A DNA stretch of 64,000 nt from CAKRJP01 sp963597615. GTDB taxonomy: Bacteria; Bacillota; Clostridia; Lachnospirales; Lachnospiraceae. The stretch's first letter is position 1. Each line of letters opens with the position of its first letter. A program made the position numbers and the translations under genes. Shown here one piece after another: positions 45,104-54,191 of the stretch. The stretch covers positions 1-64,000 of the forward strand of contig CAVBQS010000053.1 in assembly GCA_963597615.1 (NCBI GenBank), given 5' to 3'. The notes beneath the pieces were generated by a model, which searched no databases, was not told where the DNA came from, and was given only the letters and a program-made list of their open reading frames with translations.

Positions 45104-46636
45104 TTGGCTGATATTATATTAAAAATGAATTCTATCACGAAAGAGTTCCCTGGAGTTAAGGCTTTGGATGACGTTAATCTGGAGGTAGAGCGTGGAGAAA
45201 TTCATGCCCTGATCGGTGAAAACGGAGCAGGAAAGTCTACTTTGATGAATGTTTTGTCCGGAACTTATCCTGCTGGAAGTTATACCGGAGAGATCTATTA
45301 TAATGGAGAACTCTGTCAGTTTAAAACACTGAAAGACAGTGAAGCTAAGGGGATTGTTATTATTCACCAGGAGTTGGCATTGATTCCACTTTTGACTATT
45401 GGTGAGAACATGTTCCTAGGAAATGAGAAGAAAACAAAAACAGGTGCCATTGACTGGGATGCTACCTACGATGAAGCTGAAAAGCACATGGCCCAGGTTG
45501 GACTTCATGAGTCCGCCCAGACATTAATTAAAAATATTGGAACTGGTAAGCAGCAGTTAGTAGAAATTGCAAAAGCATTTTCTAAAAATGTTAAGTTATT
45601 AATCTTAGATGAGCCTACATCTTCTCTGAATGATGAGGATTCTAAGATGTTGTTAGACCTTCTGATTTCGTTTAAGAAAGAAGGACTTACTTCAATTATT
45701 ATCACACATAAGTTAAATGAGATTATCTATTGTGCTGATAAGGCAACAATCATCCGTGATGGTTCTACCATTGAAACTCTTGTAAAGGGTGTGGATGAAT
45801 TTAGTGAGGACCGTATCATTAAAGGAATGGTAGGTCGACCAATGGATGACCGTTATCCAACCAGAGAACACAAGGTTAGTAAGGAAGTTGAGCTGGAAGT
45901 TAGGAATTGGAACGTATATCATCCGCTTTATCATGAGAAAATTGTGGACAAGGATGTGTCTTTTAAAGTTCATAAAGGAGAAGTTGTTGGTTTCTCCGGT
46001 TTGCAGGGAGCTGGACGTACAGAACTTGCAATGTCGATCTTCGGAAAGAGTTATGGTTCTAAGATTACTGGTGAGTTGTATCTAAAAGGAAAGAAGGTAG
46101 ATCTTAAGAATCCAGAGCAGGCAATTAAACACAAAATTGCTTACGTAACAGAGGATCGAAAAGTCAACGGATTGGTATTAAGTGAGTCGATTCGATTTAA
46201 CACCACTCTAGCAAGACTTGATAAGGTTTCCAAGAATGGAATCATTGACCAGACAGCAGAAAAGAATGTTGCCGAGAAGATGACCAAGGAAATGGGAACC
46301 AAGACTCCTTCCATTGAACAGAAGGTTGGAAATCTATCCGGTGGTAACCAACAGAAAGCCTTGCTTGGAAAATGGTTATTTGCAGAGCCGGATGTCTTAA
46401 TCTTAGATGAGCCTACCCGTGGTATTGACGTAGGTGCTAAATATGATGTTTACTGCCTGGTAAACAAAATGGTAGAAGATGGAAAATCAGTAATTATGAT
46501 TTCTTCTGAAATGCCAGAGCTGATTGGTATGTGTGATCGTATTTACGTTATGAACGAAGGTGAAATTAAGGGTGAATTAGATGCCGGTGAGGCGACTCAG
46601 GAGATGATCATGAGCCACATCATTAAGGCGGATTAG
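45104..46636 (+). CDS. mmsA: Monosaccharide ABC transporter ATP-binding protein (MmsA/GguA/XylG type)
   Basis: 510 residues with two fused ATPase domains. The first has Walker A GENGAGKST (38-46), signature and LILDEPTSSLN; the second has the usual degenerate P-loop (GLQGAGRTELA) but an intact LSGGNQQKALLGKWL and LILDEPTRGID. This is the MmsA/GguA form of sugar ATPases. TTG start behind GAGAGGAGG. Energises the permease encoded 18 bases downstream. Confidence 0.9.
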   Translation: MADIILKMNSITKEFPGVKALDDVNLEVERGEIHALIGENGAGKSTLMNVLSGTYPAGSYTGEIYYNGELCQFKTLKDSEAKGIVIIHQELALIPLLTIGENMFLGNEKKTKTGAIDWDATYDEAEKHMAQVGLHESAQTLIKNIGTGKQQLVEIAKAFSKNVKLLILDEPTSSLNDEDSKMLLDLLISFKKEGLTSIIITHKLNEIIYCADKATIIRDGSTIETLVKGVDEFSEDRIIKGMVGRPMDDRYPTREHKVSKEVELEVRNWNVYHPLYHEKIVDKDVSFKVHKGEVVGFSGLQGAGRTELAMSIFGKSYGSKITGELYLKGKKVDLKNPEQAIKHKIAYVTEDRKVNGLVLSESIRFNTTLARLDKVSKNGIIDQTAEKNVAEKMTKEMGTKTPSIEQKVGNLSGGNQQKALLGKWLFAEPDVLILDEPTRGIDVGAKYDVYCLVNKMVEDGKSVIMISSEMPELIGMCDRIYVMNEGEIKGELDAGEATQEMIMSHIIKAD

Positions 46637-46654
46637 TTGAAAGGAGTGTTGATT

Positions 46655-47845
46655 ATGTCAGCTAAAGAAAATCAGGGCAAATCAGGATTTAGTATCGGAA
46701 AATTCCTTACCGATTACAGTATGGTAGTTGCCCTTGTAGTTGTATTTGCTTTATTTTATTTCTTGACAGATGGACGTCTTTTGCTTCCACAAAATATGTC
46801 AAACTTGCTTCTGCAGAACGGTTACGTTTTAGTAATGGCCTGCGGTATGTTACTTTGTATCTTAACTGGTGGTAACATCGACCTTTCTGTTGGTTCCGTA
46901 ATTTGTATGGTTGGCGGTGTTGCGGCTGTATTAATTACTAACAAGGGTGTAAATCCAATTCTTACTATCTTCATTTGCTTAGCTATTGGACTTTTAGCTG
47001 GTATCTGGCAGGGCTATTGGATTGGATATGTTAGAATTCCTCCATTTATCACAACCTTAGGTGGTATGTTTGTCTTCCGAGGAATTGGACGTTTGGTAGT
47101 AGACAGTATGACTGTTGCAGTTCAGGATACTACTTTCCTTAACATCTTTACCGCGTATATCAAGGTACCAGGATTAGATACGGATGATCGAATCCTTTCT
47201 CCATTGGTAGTAGCTGTTATTGCAGTTGTAATTCTTTTTGCTACAACTGTAAAATCAAGAGCAAATAAGACCAAAAAAGGTTATACACAAAATTCCGCAG
47301 CTTCTGATTTTGGACGTACAGCAGTTGTCAGTGTAGTACTTTTGATCTATGCATACTTCCTTACTCAGTATAAGGGAATTTCCGTTATGTTAGTTTGGGT
47401 AGTTGCAATCTGCTTAATTTACAACTTCATTACATCAAAGACTGCATTTGGACGTCACTTCTATGCAGTAGGTGGTAATGAGAAAGCAACTCAGCTTTCT
47501 GGTATTAACACCAACAAAGTTTACTTTGCAGCTTATGTAAACATGGGATTCTTAGCAGGTTTAAGTGCTCTTCTTTGCCTAGCCCGTGTAGGATCTGTAA
47601 ACGGTGCTACTGGTACATCTTTCGAGATGGATGCCATCGGAGCCTGCTTCATTGGTGGTGCTTCTGCTTACGGTGGAAGTGGTACAATCCCTGGAGCAAT
47701 CATCGGGGCTCTTCTTCTTGGTGTTATTAACATGGGTATGTCAATCATGGGTATCAGTGATTCTTGGCAGTACATCGTTAAAGGTGGCGTTCTTCTGATT
47801 GCTGTAATCTTCGACGTAGTATCTAACCGTAAGAGTGGAAACTAA
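46655..47845 (+). CDS. mmsB: Monosaccharide ABC transporter permease (MmsB/GguB/XylH type)
   Basis: 396 residues from ATG 46655 (AAAGGAG upstream; the open frame starts earlier at 46637). About ten predicted helices, with the family stretches CGMLLCILTGGNIDLSVGS and IGGASAYGGSGTIPGAIIGALLLGVINMG. It is the BPD_transp_2-type channel partner of the preceding ATPase. A long, charged loop (about residues 200-225) is typical of the GguB/XylH group. Confidence 0.9.
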   Translation: MSAKENQGKSGFSIGKFLTDYSMVVALVVVFALFYFLTDGRLLLPQNMSNLLLQNGYVLVMACGMLLCILTGGNIDLSVGSVICMVGGVAAVLITNKGVNPILTIFICLAIGLLAGIWQGYWIGYVRIPPFITTLGGMFVFRGIGRLVVDSMTVAVQDTTFLNIFTAYIKVPGLDTDDRILSPLVVAVIAVVILFATTVKSRANKTKKGYTQNSAASDFGRTAVVSVVLLIYAYFLTQYKGISVMLVWVVAICLIYNFITSKTAFGRHFYAVGGNEKATQLSGINTNKVYFAAYVNMGFLAGLSALLCLARVGSVNGATGTSFEMDAIGACFIGGASAYGGSGTIPGAIIGALLLGVINMGMSIMGISDSWQYIVKGGVLLIAVIFDVVSNRKSGN

Positions 47846-47875
47846 TTTCCAAAATGATTGAATAAGTATAAGAAT

Positions 47876-47914
47876 AAAAATCCCTGTCGGATCTGATCCG
47901 GCAGGGATTTTTTT
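47876..47914. terminator. Intrinsic terminator, probably bidirectional
   Basis: AATCCCTGTCGGAT pairs with ATCCGGCAGGGATT, followed by TTTTTT and preceded by AAAA. It lies between the convergent permease and aldose epimerase genes. Confidence 0.85.
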
Positions 47915-47966
47915 GAGTTTTTGATTTTTGGTAAAGGCTCTATATTTTAGTCCTTATAGAAATTAT

Positions 47967-48977
47967 CTACTGGGCATAAACCCTGTAGGAAGTCTCGCTA
48001 ATATAGGTTTCCCCGGCTTTTAGGATAGATCCAGGATGGTCCTCAGTATTAATATCATTTGGCTTAAATTGTGGCTCAAAGCAAATCGCATTGTGGGGTC
48101 CCATAGTCTGCCCACCCTTTCCGATACGCTCTGTCAGGGCGCAGGCAATATAAACCTGACATCCTGGGGCATTGGTGGAGATAAGAAGATTGAGTCCATT
48201 ATCAGGATTATAAAGGTGTACCTGATCTTTGCTGGCTTCTGGTGCAAAGAGGAAGGGATTGTCAATTCCCTTAATACGTTTAATCTCTGGATGATTGTTA
48301 TCTAAAATGTCCTGGATTACCGTGGGCTTTCTTAGGTCATAAGGAGTAGCCTCTACAGATTCCTCTCTTGTAGGAAGGCCTTCCCCGTCTACCGGGCAAT
48401 AGCGGTCTGCCTGTACGGACACGATCTGATTTCCTACAGAACAAGGGTGTCCGGCTAAATTAAAGTAGGAATGGTTGGTAAGATTAATAATGGTATCCTT
48501 ATCGGATTTAGCTTCGTAGCGAAGGACCAAGGCATCCTCTTTTAAAATATAATGAAGATCCAAAGTTAAAGTTCCCGGGTAACCTTCCTCCCCGTCTGGG
48601 CTTACGCGAGAGAAGATGATTTCGTTATCGCTATATGTGTAGTCAAAAACCCGGTGGGAGAAGCCCTTAACTCCTCCGTGGAGTTGGTTTTTGCCTTCGT
48701 TTGCCGGAAGCGTGTAAGTCTCGTTGTTTAAGCTGAATTCCGCTCCCTTAATACGGTTAGCATATCTTCCTACAAAAGCACCTAACCAGGCATCCTGCTC
48801 CTGGTAATCCTTTAATTCATCGTATCCTAGGACGATGTCCTGCAGATTGCCATTTTTATCTTTGGCAAGAATCTTTTGGATGGTGCAGCCATAGTTAGTG
48901 ACAACTACTGTTAATTTGTCGTTTTTTAATTCCAGAAAGTCGACGCCTTCTGGATATTTCTTGATTACTTCTACCAT
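47967..48977 (-). CDS. galM: Aldose 1-epimerase (galactose mutarotase)
   Basis: 336 residues from the ATG whose AAAGGAG site is seven bases upstream (a further in-frame ATG lies six codons earlier). The motifs NLTNHSYFNLAGH (catalytic His) and CFEPQFKPND with catalytic Glu are those of GalM. It interconverts alpha and beta anomers of sugars, here probably the galactose or xylose brought in by the transporters next to it. Cytoplasmic. Confidence 0.9.
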   Translation of the reverse strand: MVEVIKKYPEGVDFLELKNDKLTVVVTNYGCTIQKILAKDKNGNLQDIVLGYDELKDYQEQDAWLGAFVGRYANRIKGAEFSLNNETYTLPANEGKNQLHGGVKGFSHRVFDYTYSDNEIIFSRVSPDGEEGYPGTLTLDLHYILKEDALVLRYEAKSDKDTIINLTNHSYFNLAGHPCSVGNQIVSVQADRYCPVDGEGLPTREESVEATPYDLRKPTVIQDILDNNHPEIKRIKGIDNPFLFAPEASKDQVHLYNPDNGLNLLISTNAPGCQVYIACALTERIGKGGQTMGPHNAICFEPQFKPNDINTEDHPGSILKAGETYISETSYRVYAQ

Positions 48978-49067
48978 GATCTGGCTCCTTTCCATTACAT
49001 ATCTTTCTATATTATGACATATTTACATATTGAATAACATATGAATTTTTCTCTTTTTTTATAAAGA

Positions 49068-49102
49068 ATACGCCCTGGGAATTTCTAATTCCTAAGGCGT
49101 AT
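49068..49102 (-). terminator. Hairpin beyond the LtaS-like gene
   Basis: ATACGCC and its complement, with an inner GGAATT/AATTCC stem, form a hairpin 13 bases after the stop. No T-run follows on the minus strand, so function is uncertain. Confidence 0.45.
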
Positions 49103-49114
49103 GGGTGACATTGT

Positions 49115-51691
49115 TTAGTTTTTCAAGAAGAAGAAATCATCTACCCGATTATCGGTGTCAAACATATTGTTGTACTGAATCATTTGATATTGTTTAATCA
49201 GCTCTGTGTAGTCTGATTCTTCCCCATTTGCATGGAGCACGCCGTCGTCTCCTTGGTAGCAGATAGCGGAGATGATAGGGACTTTTTTCATTAAATCCAG
49301 CAAGTATTTATTGTAACCTGTCATTTTATTTCCTGATAGTTTTAATAGGTAGGAAGATAGGTAATTGGCACTCATATCCTGGGTCTCTTCCTCAATGTCA
49401 TAGTTGGCCCAGATCACATAAGGTACCTGGTACATTTTAGCTGTATCTTCAGTGCTTAGGCTTGTGGTAGACTGGCCCATAAGCTCGTCGTAGACGCTGT
49501 CTGTAAATCCAGGCTGATGGTCCCCGAACATTACGATTAGGGTAGGTTCCTTTACCTTAGAAAAATAGTTAATAAGATTTTCAAAGGCGCTGTCTGATAG
49601 CTTAATGAGATTTAGATATTGGGTGAGCTGGTCGTTGGCGTTTTCTGGTTTTGTAACATGGATGCTTTCTTCTACCAACCCGTGGGTTCCTAAGTAACCG
49701 CCATGATTTTGCATGGTTACGGTAAATTCATAGAAAGGATCATTATTTTCTTTACGCTGACTTTCATACTCAGAAATCAGACGGTTAAAATCTGTTTCAT
49801 CGGAAATAAATTCTCGCACATAGGTGTTGTTAGAAAAATCATCTTGAGAAATAAAATCCGTAAAACCAAGAAGAGGGTATACCGTAGGCCGGTTCCATCC
49901 ATCGCTGTAATAGGGGTGAATGGCAATGTCCCCGCTGTATCCTTGGTCTCTTAGGGTCCAAGTAAGAGAACCGGTCTTAGTCTTTAAGTAACTGTTGTAG
50001 GGGATGGATCTAGCCGGAAAAAAGGAAATGGAATTTCCGGTAAGAAATTCAAATTCCGTGTTGGCAGTATTCCCTCCAAGAACCGATACATAAAGGTGGC
50101 CTTTTACAGTGTTTTCTGTAAGGTTATGAATAAAGGGCATGTAGTCTTGTGTAGTCTCAATGTCTGCATCTACTGCAAGGTCTGAAAAGGATTCATTCAT
50201 AATAGCAATTACATTGGGCTTGCTTTCTGAGGAATCATCTGCGCTGCTGTCAGATACATAGTCTTTGGTAAGTTCTGCTACTGCTTCTGGCGAATAGCCA
50301 GAAGGCTTTTCCACCACATAGTAGGTCCAGGTTAAGAGGTAGGACAGGGCAGACCCGTTTTGAGCATAGTCTCGCTCGGGCATCCAGACACTTACGGTAA
50401 TGTCTAGATCCTTCATTAGGCTGGTGTGAAAGAAGACTGTGTAGGTTCCTGTAGTCAAGAGGGCAGTGCTTATTAGCAAGAGAATCCTTTTCTTGGTTTT
50501 AAGTCCCCGGTAGGTGCCAACAGTCATCACTAGGCACATGTAGACCATGGCTATAACAGTGGACCATACAGCATCAAATCCCAGGGTGTAGCTATATTGG
50601 TTGGCTACGTTTTTTGCAGTGCCGATAGAGACAAAATCCGCTGCCACAATAGGAGACCCTCTGAAATTCCATACAAAATAATTGGCTAATCCTAGGATAT
50701 AGGTAGTTAATATTGTCAGCACTGAGGCGTATTTCGTACAGTTGGTGATCAGATAAAAAATCAACAAGAGTAAGGTGTATAAAAGCAAATTTATTGGCCC
50801 CTGAAGATAGCCCAACTGATCTATAAAATCCTCCAGATTGTAGGAGGAAAACCTCTGCATAATAAAGTAGGAAACTAAGGGGGTCAGTATAAAAAGCCCT
50901 CGAGATAAAAGGCAGGTTAAGCTTCCGGGACTTAATAGTTTGTTAGAAAGCCTTCCCGGCAGGGGAGGGATATTTTCCGATAAGCTTCTCATTTTGTGGC
51001 GGAAGCTTAAGTTATACCAATTTAGGACAAAAAGCCCGGCAAGAATCAATAAAAGAATCATTGCCAGCAAATCTCCCAGGCAGTAAGTATTGTATTTAAA
51101 GGTGGCTACCATTCGGTGGTCGTTTTGCACCCCATCGATGTTTAGGAATCCAAAAAGGAAAGATCGATTTTTTGAGAGACATAATTTGCAGGAAGCATCT
51201 GCACTTGTATCCACATCCTTAGTTTCAAGGACTAAGCTATACACTTGCCCCTTTTCTAGGTTGGAAACCATAGAAAATTCCGTCCAAAAGGCGGTCTCCG
51301 TCTGGGTGAGAGAGGAGAAGGACATTTGCCTGGAAGCAATCTTTTCCCCTGAGGAGTCTTCGATGGATAGAATCAGGCGGCCCTTTAGATTTACCAGATT
51401 TTCAATGTCAAATTTAATATATATATTTAGTAGTTCTGATTGCTTTGCCACGAAATACTGCCTGATTTCCTGACTTTCCTTGCTGGTGAGATCATACTCA
51501 GACTCAAACATATTAATGGCATAGTATTCCCTTACTTCGTAGAAAGAGCCATGCCTTGCAAGGGCTAAGCAGAGGGTGGCAAAAAGTAAAAGAAGTAACA
51601 GAATCTGTTTCAGGGAAATATAATTCCCGTTAATTAAGGGGAACCATCGGTTCCCCAAAAACTTTGATTTATGTTGGTGTTTTGAATTCAT
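49115..51691 (-). CDS. LtaS-family membrane sulfatase-like enzyme (polyglycerolphosphate synthase type)
   Basis: 858 residues. One N-terminal helix, an extracellular beta-rich segment of about 150 residues, several further helices (about 210-430), and then a C-terminal extracellular alkaline-phosphatase-like domain. Motifs MNESFSDL, GGNTANTEFEFLTG and FGDHQPG correspond to the metal and nucleophile sites of LtaS (Glu, Thr, Asp-His). Such enzymes transfer glycerol phosphate from phosphatidylglycerol onto lipoteichoic acid or other polymers. The extra N-terminal extracellular domain is unusual for canonical LtaS (about 650 residues). It lies 22 bases downstream of murF on the same strand. Confidence 0.82.
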   Translation of the reverse strand: MNSKHQHKSKFLGNRWFPLINGNYISLKQILLLLLLFATLCLALARHGSFYEVREYYAINMFESEYDLTSKESQEIRQYFVAKQSELLNIYIKFDIENLVNLKGRLILSIEDSSGEKIASRQMSFSSLTQTETAFWTEFSMVSNLEKGQVYSLVLETKDVDTSADASCKLCLSKNRSFLFGFLNIDGVQNDHRMVATFKYNTYCLGDLLAMILLLILAGLFVLNWYNLSFRHKMRSLSENIPPLPGRLSNKLLSPGSLTCLLSRGLFILTPLVSYFIMQRFSSYNLEDFIDQLGYLQGPINLLLYTLLLLIFYLITNCTKYASVLTILTTYILGLANYFVWNFRGSPIVAADFVSIGTAKNVANQYSYTLGFDAVWSTVIAMVYMCLVMTVGTYRGLKTKKRILLLISTALLTTGTYTVFFHTSLMKDLDITVSVWMPERDYAQNGSALSYLLTWTYYVVEKPSGYSPEAVAELTKDYVSDSSADDSSESKPNVIAIMNESFSDLAVDADIETTQDYMPFIHNLTENTVKGHLYVSVLGGNTANTEFEFLTGNSISFFPARSIPYNSYLKTKTGSLTWTLRDQGYSGDIAIHPYYSDGWNRPTVYPLLGFTDFISQDDFSNNTYVREFISDETDFNRLISEYESQRKENNDPFYEFTVTMQNHGGYLGTHGLVEESIHVTKPENANDQLTQYLNLIKLSDSAFENLINYFSKVKEPTLIVMFGDHQPGFTDSVYDELMGQSTTSLSTEDTAKMYQVPYVIWANYDIEEETQDMSANYLSSYLLKLSGNKMTGYNKYLLDLMKKVPIISAICYQGDDGVLHANGEESDYTELIKQYQMIQYNNMFDTDNRVDDFFFLKN

Positions 51692-51712
51692 AATCTTATC
51701 TCAAGCTCTTTT

Positions 51713-53077
51713 TTAGAAATTTTCTAAAGCGGAAACAATCTCTGGAAATTCCATGCCGTGGGAGGCTTTTACCAGACAATTATCCCCTTCTTTAATGATT
51801 TCCTTGCTGGCTTTAAGAAAGTCTTCTTTGCTTTCAAACCAGTGGGTTTCACAGCCTGCAGATGCTCCGCCCGCCAAGGCCTTTGATACAGGGCCAATGG
51901 CACATACTACATCTACTCCGGTTTCAGCAGCGTAGTTTCCAACTTCTTTGTGAAGAGAAGCGGCATCTTCTCCTAATTCCCCCATATCTCCAAGAATTGC
52001 AACCTTACGGCCAAGGCCCATGTTTAAAACATCAATAGAAGCCTTCATAGAAATTGGGTTTGCATTGTAACAGTCATCTAAAATAATCAGATGGTCTGTC
52101 TTAATAATATGGTTTCTTCCTGGAATTGAAGGGAGACTTTCAATACCCGCCTTGATTTCTTCTGGAGTAAGTCCTAGGGTAAATCCTACGGCAGCTCCTG
52201 CTAGAGCGTTAGATACCATGTGAAGGCCCGGTACCGGCACCAAGCAGTCAAAGCATTGTCCGTCCTTTAAATGAATGGTGCAGGCTGTTCCCCTTAATCC
52301 CTGAGGCTCAATATGGTCTGCGTAAAAATCCCTGTCAGCTGTGGTGCCAAAAAGGGTAGGCGTTACTCCCTTGACCGGACCCATTTTTGCTAGCAGGTCA
52401 TCATCCCCATTTAAGATAATGGTTCCCCCGTCTTTCATGTCCTGGATCATCTGGGATTTTTCCTGAAGAATTCCCTCTCTGGTTTTGAAAAATTCCAAAT
52501 GTGCTACACCAATATTGGTAAGAACGCAGATGTCTGGTTGAGATACAGAAGAAAGTCTTCGCATCTCCCCAAAATGATTCACTCCCATTTCTAAAACGGC
52601 AATCTCGTGGGACTCATTCATCTCGAAAATTGTAAGAGGCAGGCCCCATTCGTTATTGAAATTTCCCAGAGTTTTGTGAACAGAATATTTTTGGGAAAGA
52701 ACAGAGGCAACCATTTCCTTGGTACTGGTTTTTCCCACGCTTCCACTGATACCAACTACCTTTATATCAAAGGAGTCTCTGTATAATTTGGCAATATCAA
52801 GGAGGGCCTGACCTGTAGATTCTACTAGGATATAAGGAAAATCAGTTTCCCCCAAGTCTTCGTGAGATACTACGCAGAGGGCTCCTTTTTCGATGGTATC
52901 TGGGATAAATTTGTGGGCGTTGACCTTCACACCGTCAATGGCTACAAAGAGATCTCCCTTTTTTACCTTGCGGCTGTCGATGACCACTCCTTCCACTTCT
53001 GTGTCAAGAAGAGAAGAAACTCCATGGTAGCTGCCGCGGCAAGCATTGGTAATGTTTCTTAAACTTAAATTTTTCAT
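51713..53077 (-). CDS. murF: UDP-N-acetylmuramoyl-tripeptide--D-alanyl-D-alanine ligase
   Basis: 454 residues. The Mur-ligase ATP site reads GSVGKTST (112-119), and the N-terminal MurF domain (IDSRKVKKGDLFVAI) and the C-terminal domain (ILDDCYNANPISM) are intact. It adds D-Ala-D-Ala to the UDP-MurNAc-tripeptide in peptidoglycan synthesis. It follows ddl by 17 bases on the minus strand, the usual coupling of these two steps, and precedes the LtaS-like gene. Confidence 0.95.
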   Translation of the reverse strand: MKNLSLRNITNACRGSYHGVSSLLDTEVEGVVIDSRKVKKGDLFVAIDGVKVNAHKFIPDTIEKGALCVVSHEDLGETDFPYILVESTGQALLDIAKLYRDSFDIKVVGISGSVGKTSTKEMVASVLSQKYSVHKTLGNFNNEWGLPLTIFEMNESHEIAVLEMGVNHFGEMRRLSSVSQPDICVLTNIGVAHLEFFKTREGILQEKSQMIQDMKDGGTIILNGDDDLLAKMGPVKGVTPTLFGTTADRDFYADHIEPQGLRGTACTIHLKDGQCFDCLVPVPGLHMVSNALAGAAVGFTLGLTPEEIKAGIESLPSIPGRNHIIKTDHLIILDDCYNANPISMKASIDVLNMGLGRKVAILGDMGELGEDAASLHKEVGNYAAETGVDVVCAIGPVSKALAGGASAGCETHWFESKEDFLKASKEIIKEGDNCLVKASHGMEFPEIVSALENF

Positions 53078-53094
53078 AAATAATCTCCAAAAAA

Positions 53095-54162
53095 TTATTT
53101 GCTAGAGTAGCGGGCTTCTATGGATTTTTGAATAATAAGCTCGCAGAATTCACCGTATTCATATCCGGCAGCCTTGGCAGCCTTTGGAAGAAGACTGGCA
53201 GAGGTCATGCCAGGAAGGGAATTGACTTCTAGACAATAAATATCTCCTGTATTGTTATCCACAATAAAATCTGCTCTAGAGTATACATCCAGTCGAAGGG
53301 CAGCGAAAGCTCGTTCTCCGGCATCCTGTATAAAGGCAGTCTGCTCTTTTGTTAGAGACTGGGCAGGACAAATTTCAGATGCGCCCCCAAGCTGATATTT
53401 GTTTACATAGTCAAAGAATCCGTCAGAAGGAATAATCTCTACAATAGGAAGGGCCTTTCCGTCTAGGATTCCGCAGGCATACTCTCTGCCGTTAATAAAG
53501 GGCTCAATGACCACTTCATCTTCCTTCTCAAAAGAAAGTTTCATGGCATTTTTATATTCTTCCTCTGTATGGACAATATGGACGCCGATACTAGAACCGC
53601 CAGAGCAGGGTTTTACCACTACCGGTAAGTGCATACCTAGTTTGTCAAGGGAAATTTCTCTATCTGTAGCAAATACATGGGTTCCGTCTGGAGTTGGGAC
53701 ATTTTGATATTTGAAGATTTCCTTGGTAACCCCCTTGTCCATAGAAAGGGCACAGCCTAAGGAATTAGGGCCTGTATAGCGGATGCCAAGCACATCGAAG
53801 GTGGCCTGTAGCTTTCCGTTTTCTCCCAGACTTCCATGGAGAGCCATAAAGGTAATATCTGCTAAAGAACAAAGCTTTAGTACATTAGGTCCAAGATAGC
53901 TGGTGGAATCTCCCGGACGGGATGCCCAAAGAGCATCAAGATCAGGTTCTGTAACCTGAATGTCCGCGGCGATGTTAAGTCCTCCATCTGGAGCATCAAA
54001 GAGTTCCTCTAAACGGTCAGAATCGTAGTCAATTCCAAGAAAGGCGTCTAAAAGATAAGCCTTGTGTCCTCTCTCTCTTAGTGCCTTGCAGACGCTGGCA
54101 CCAGAATTTAATGATACATCTCTTTCGTTGCTATAGCCTCCGGCTAATACAATAATTTTCAT
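53095..54162 (-). CDS. ddl: D-alanine--D-alanine ligase
   Basis: 355 residues, an ATP-grasp enzyme. N-terminal VLAGGYSNERDVSLNSG, middle VVKPCSGGSSIGVHIV (ATP lid) and C-terminal CLEVNSLPGMTSASLLPKAA with the metal-binding and Tyr/Ser region are those of Ddl. Makes D-Ala-D-Ala for MurF, whose gene is next. Ribosome site AAGGAGATT. A gap of 29 bases separates it from pncB upstream, so all minus-strand genes from pncB to the LtaS-like gene may be one transcript. Confidence 0.95.
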   Translation of the reverse strand: MKIIVLAGGYSNERDVSLNSGASVCKALRERGHKAYLLDAFLGIDYDSDRLEELFDAPDGGLNIAADIQVTEPDLDALWASRPGDSTSYLGPNVLKLCSLADITFMALHGSLGENGKLQATFDVLGIRYTGPNSLGCALSMDKGVTKEIFKYQNVPTPDGTHVFATDREISLDKLGMHLPVVVKPCSGGSSIGVHIVHTEEEYKNAMKLSFEKEDEVVIEPFINGREYACGILDGKALPIVEIIPSDGFFDYVNKYQLGGASEICPAQSLTKEQTAFIQDAGERAFAALRLDVYSRADFIVDNNTGDIYCLEVNSLPGMTSASLLPKAAKAAGYEYGEFCELIIQKSIEARYSSK

Positions 54163-54191
54163 GGTAAAATCTCCTTATTAATTATGATTAA

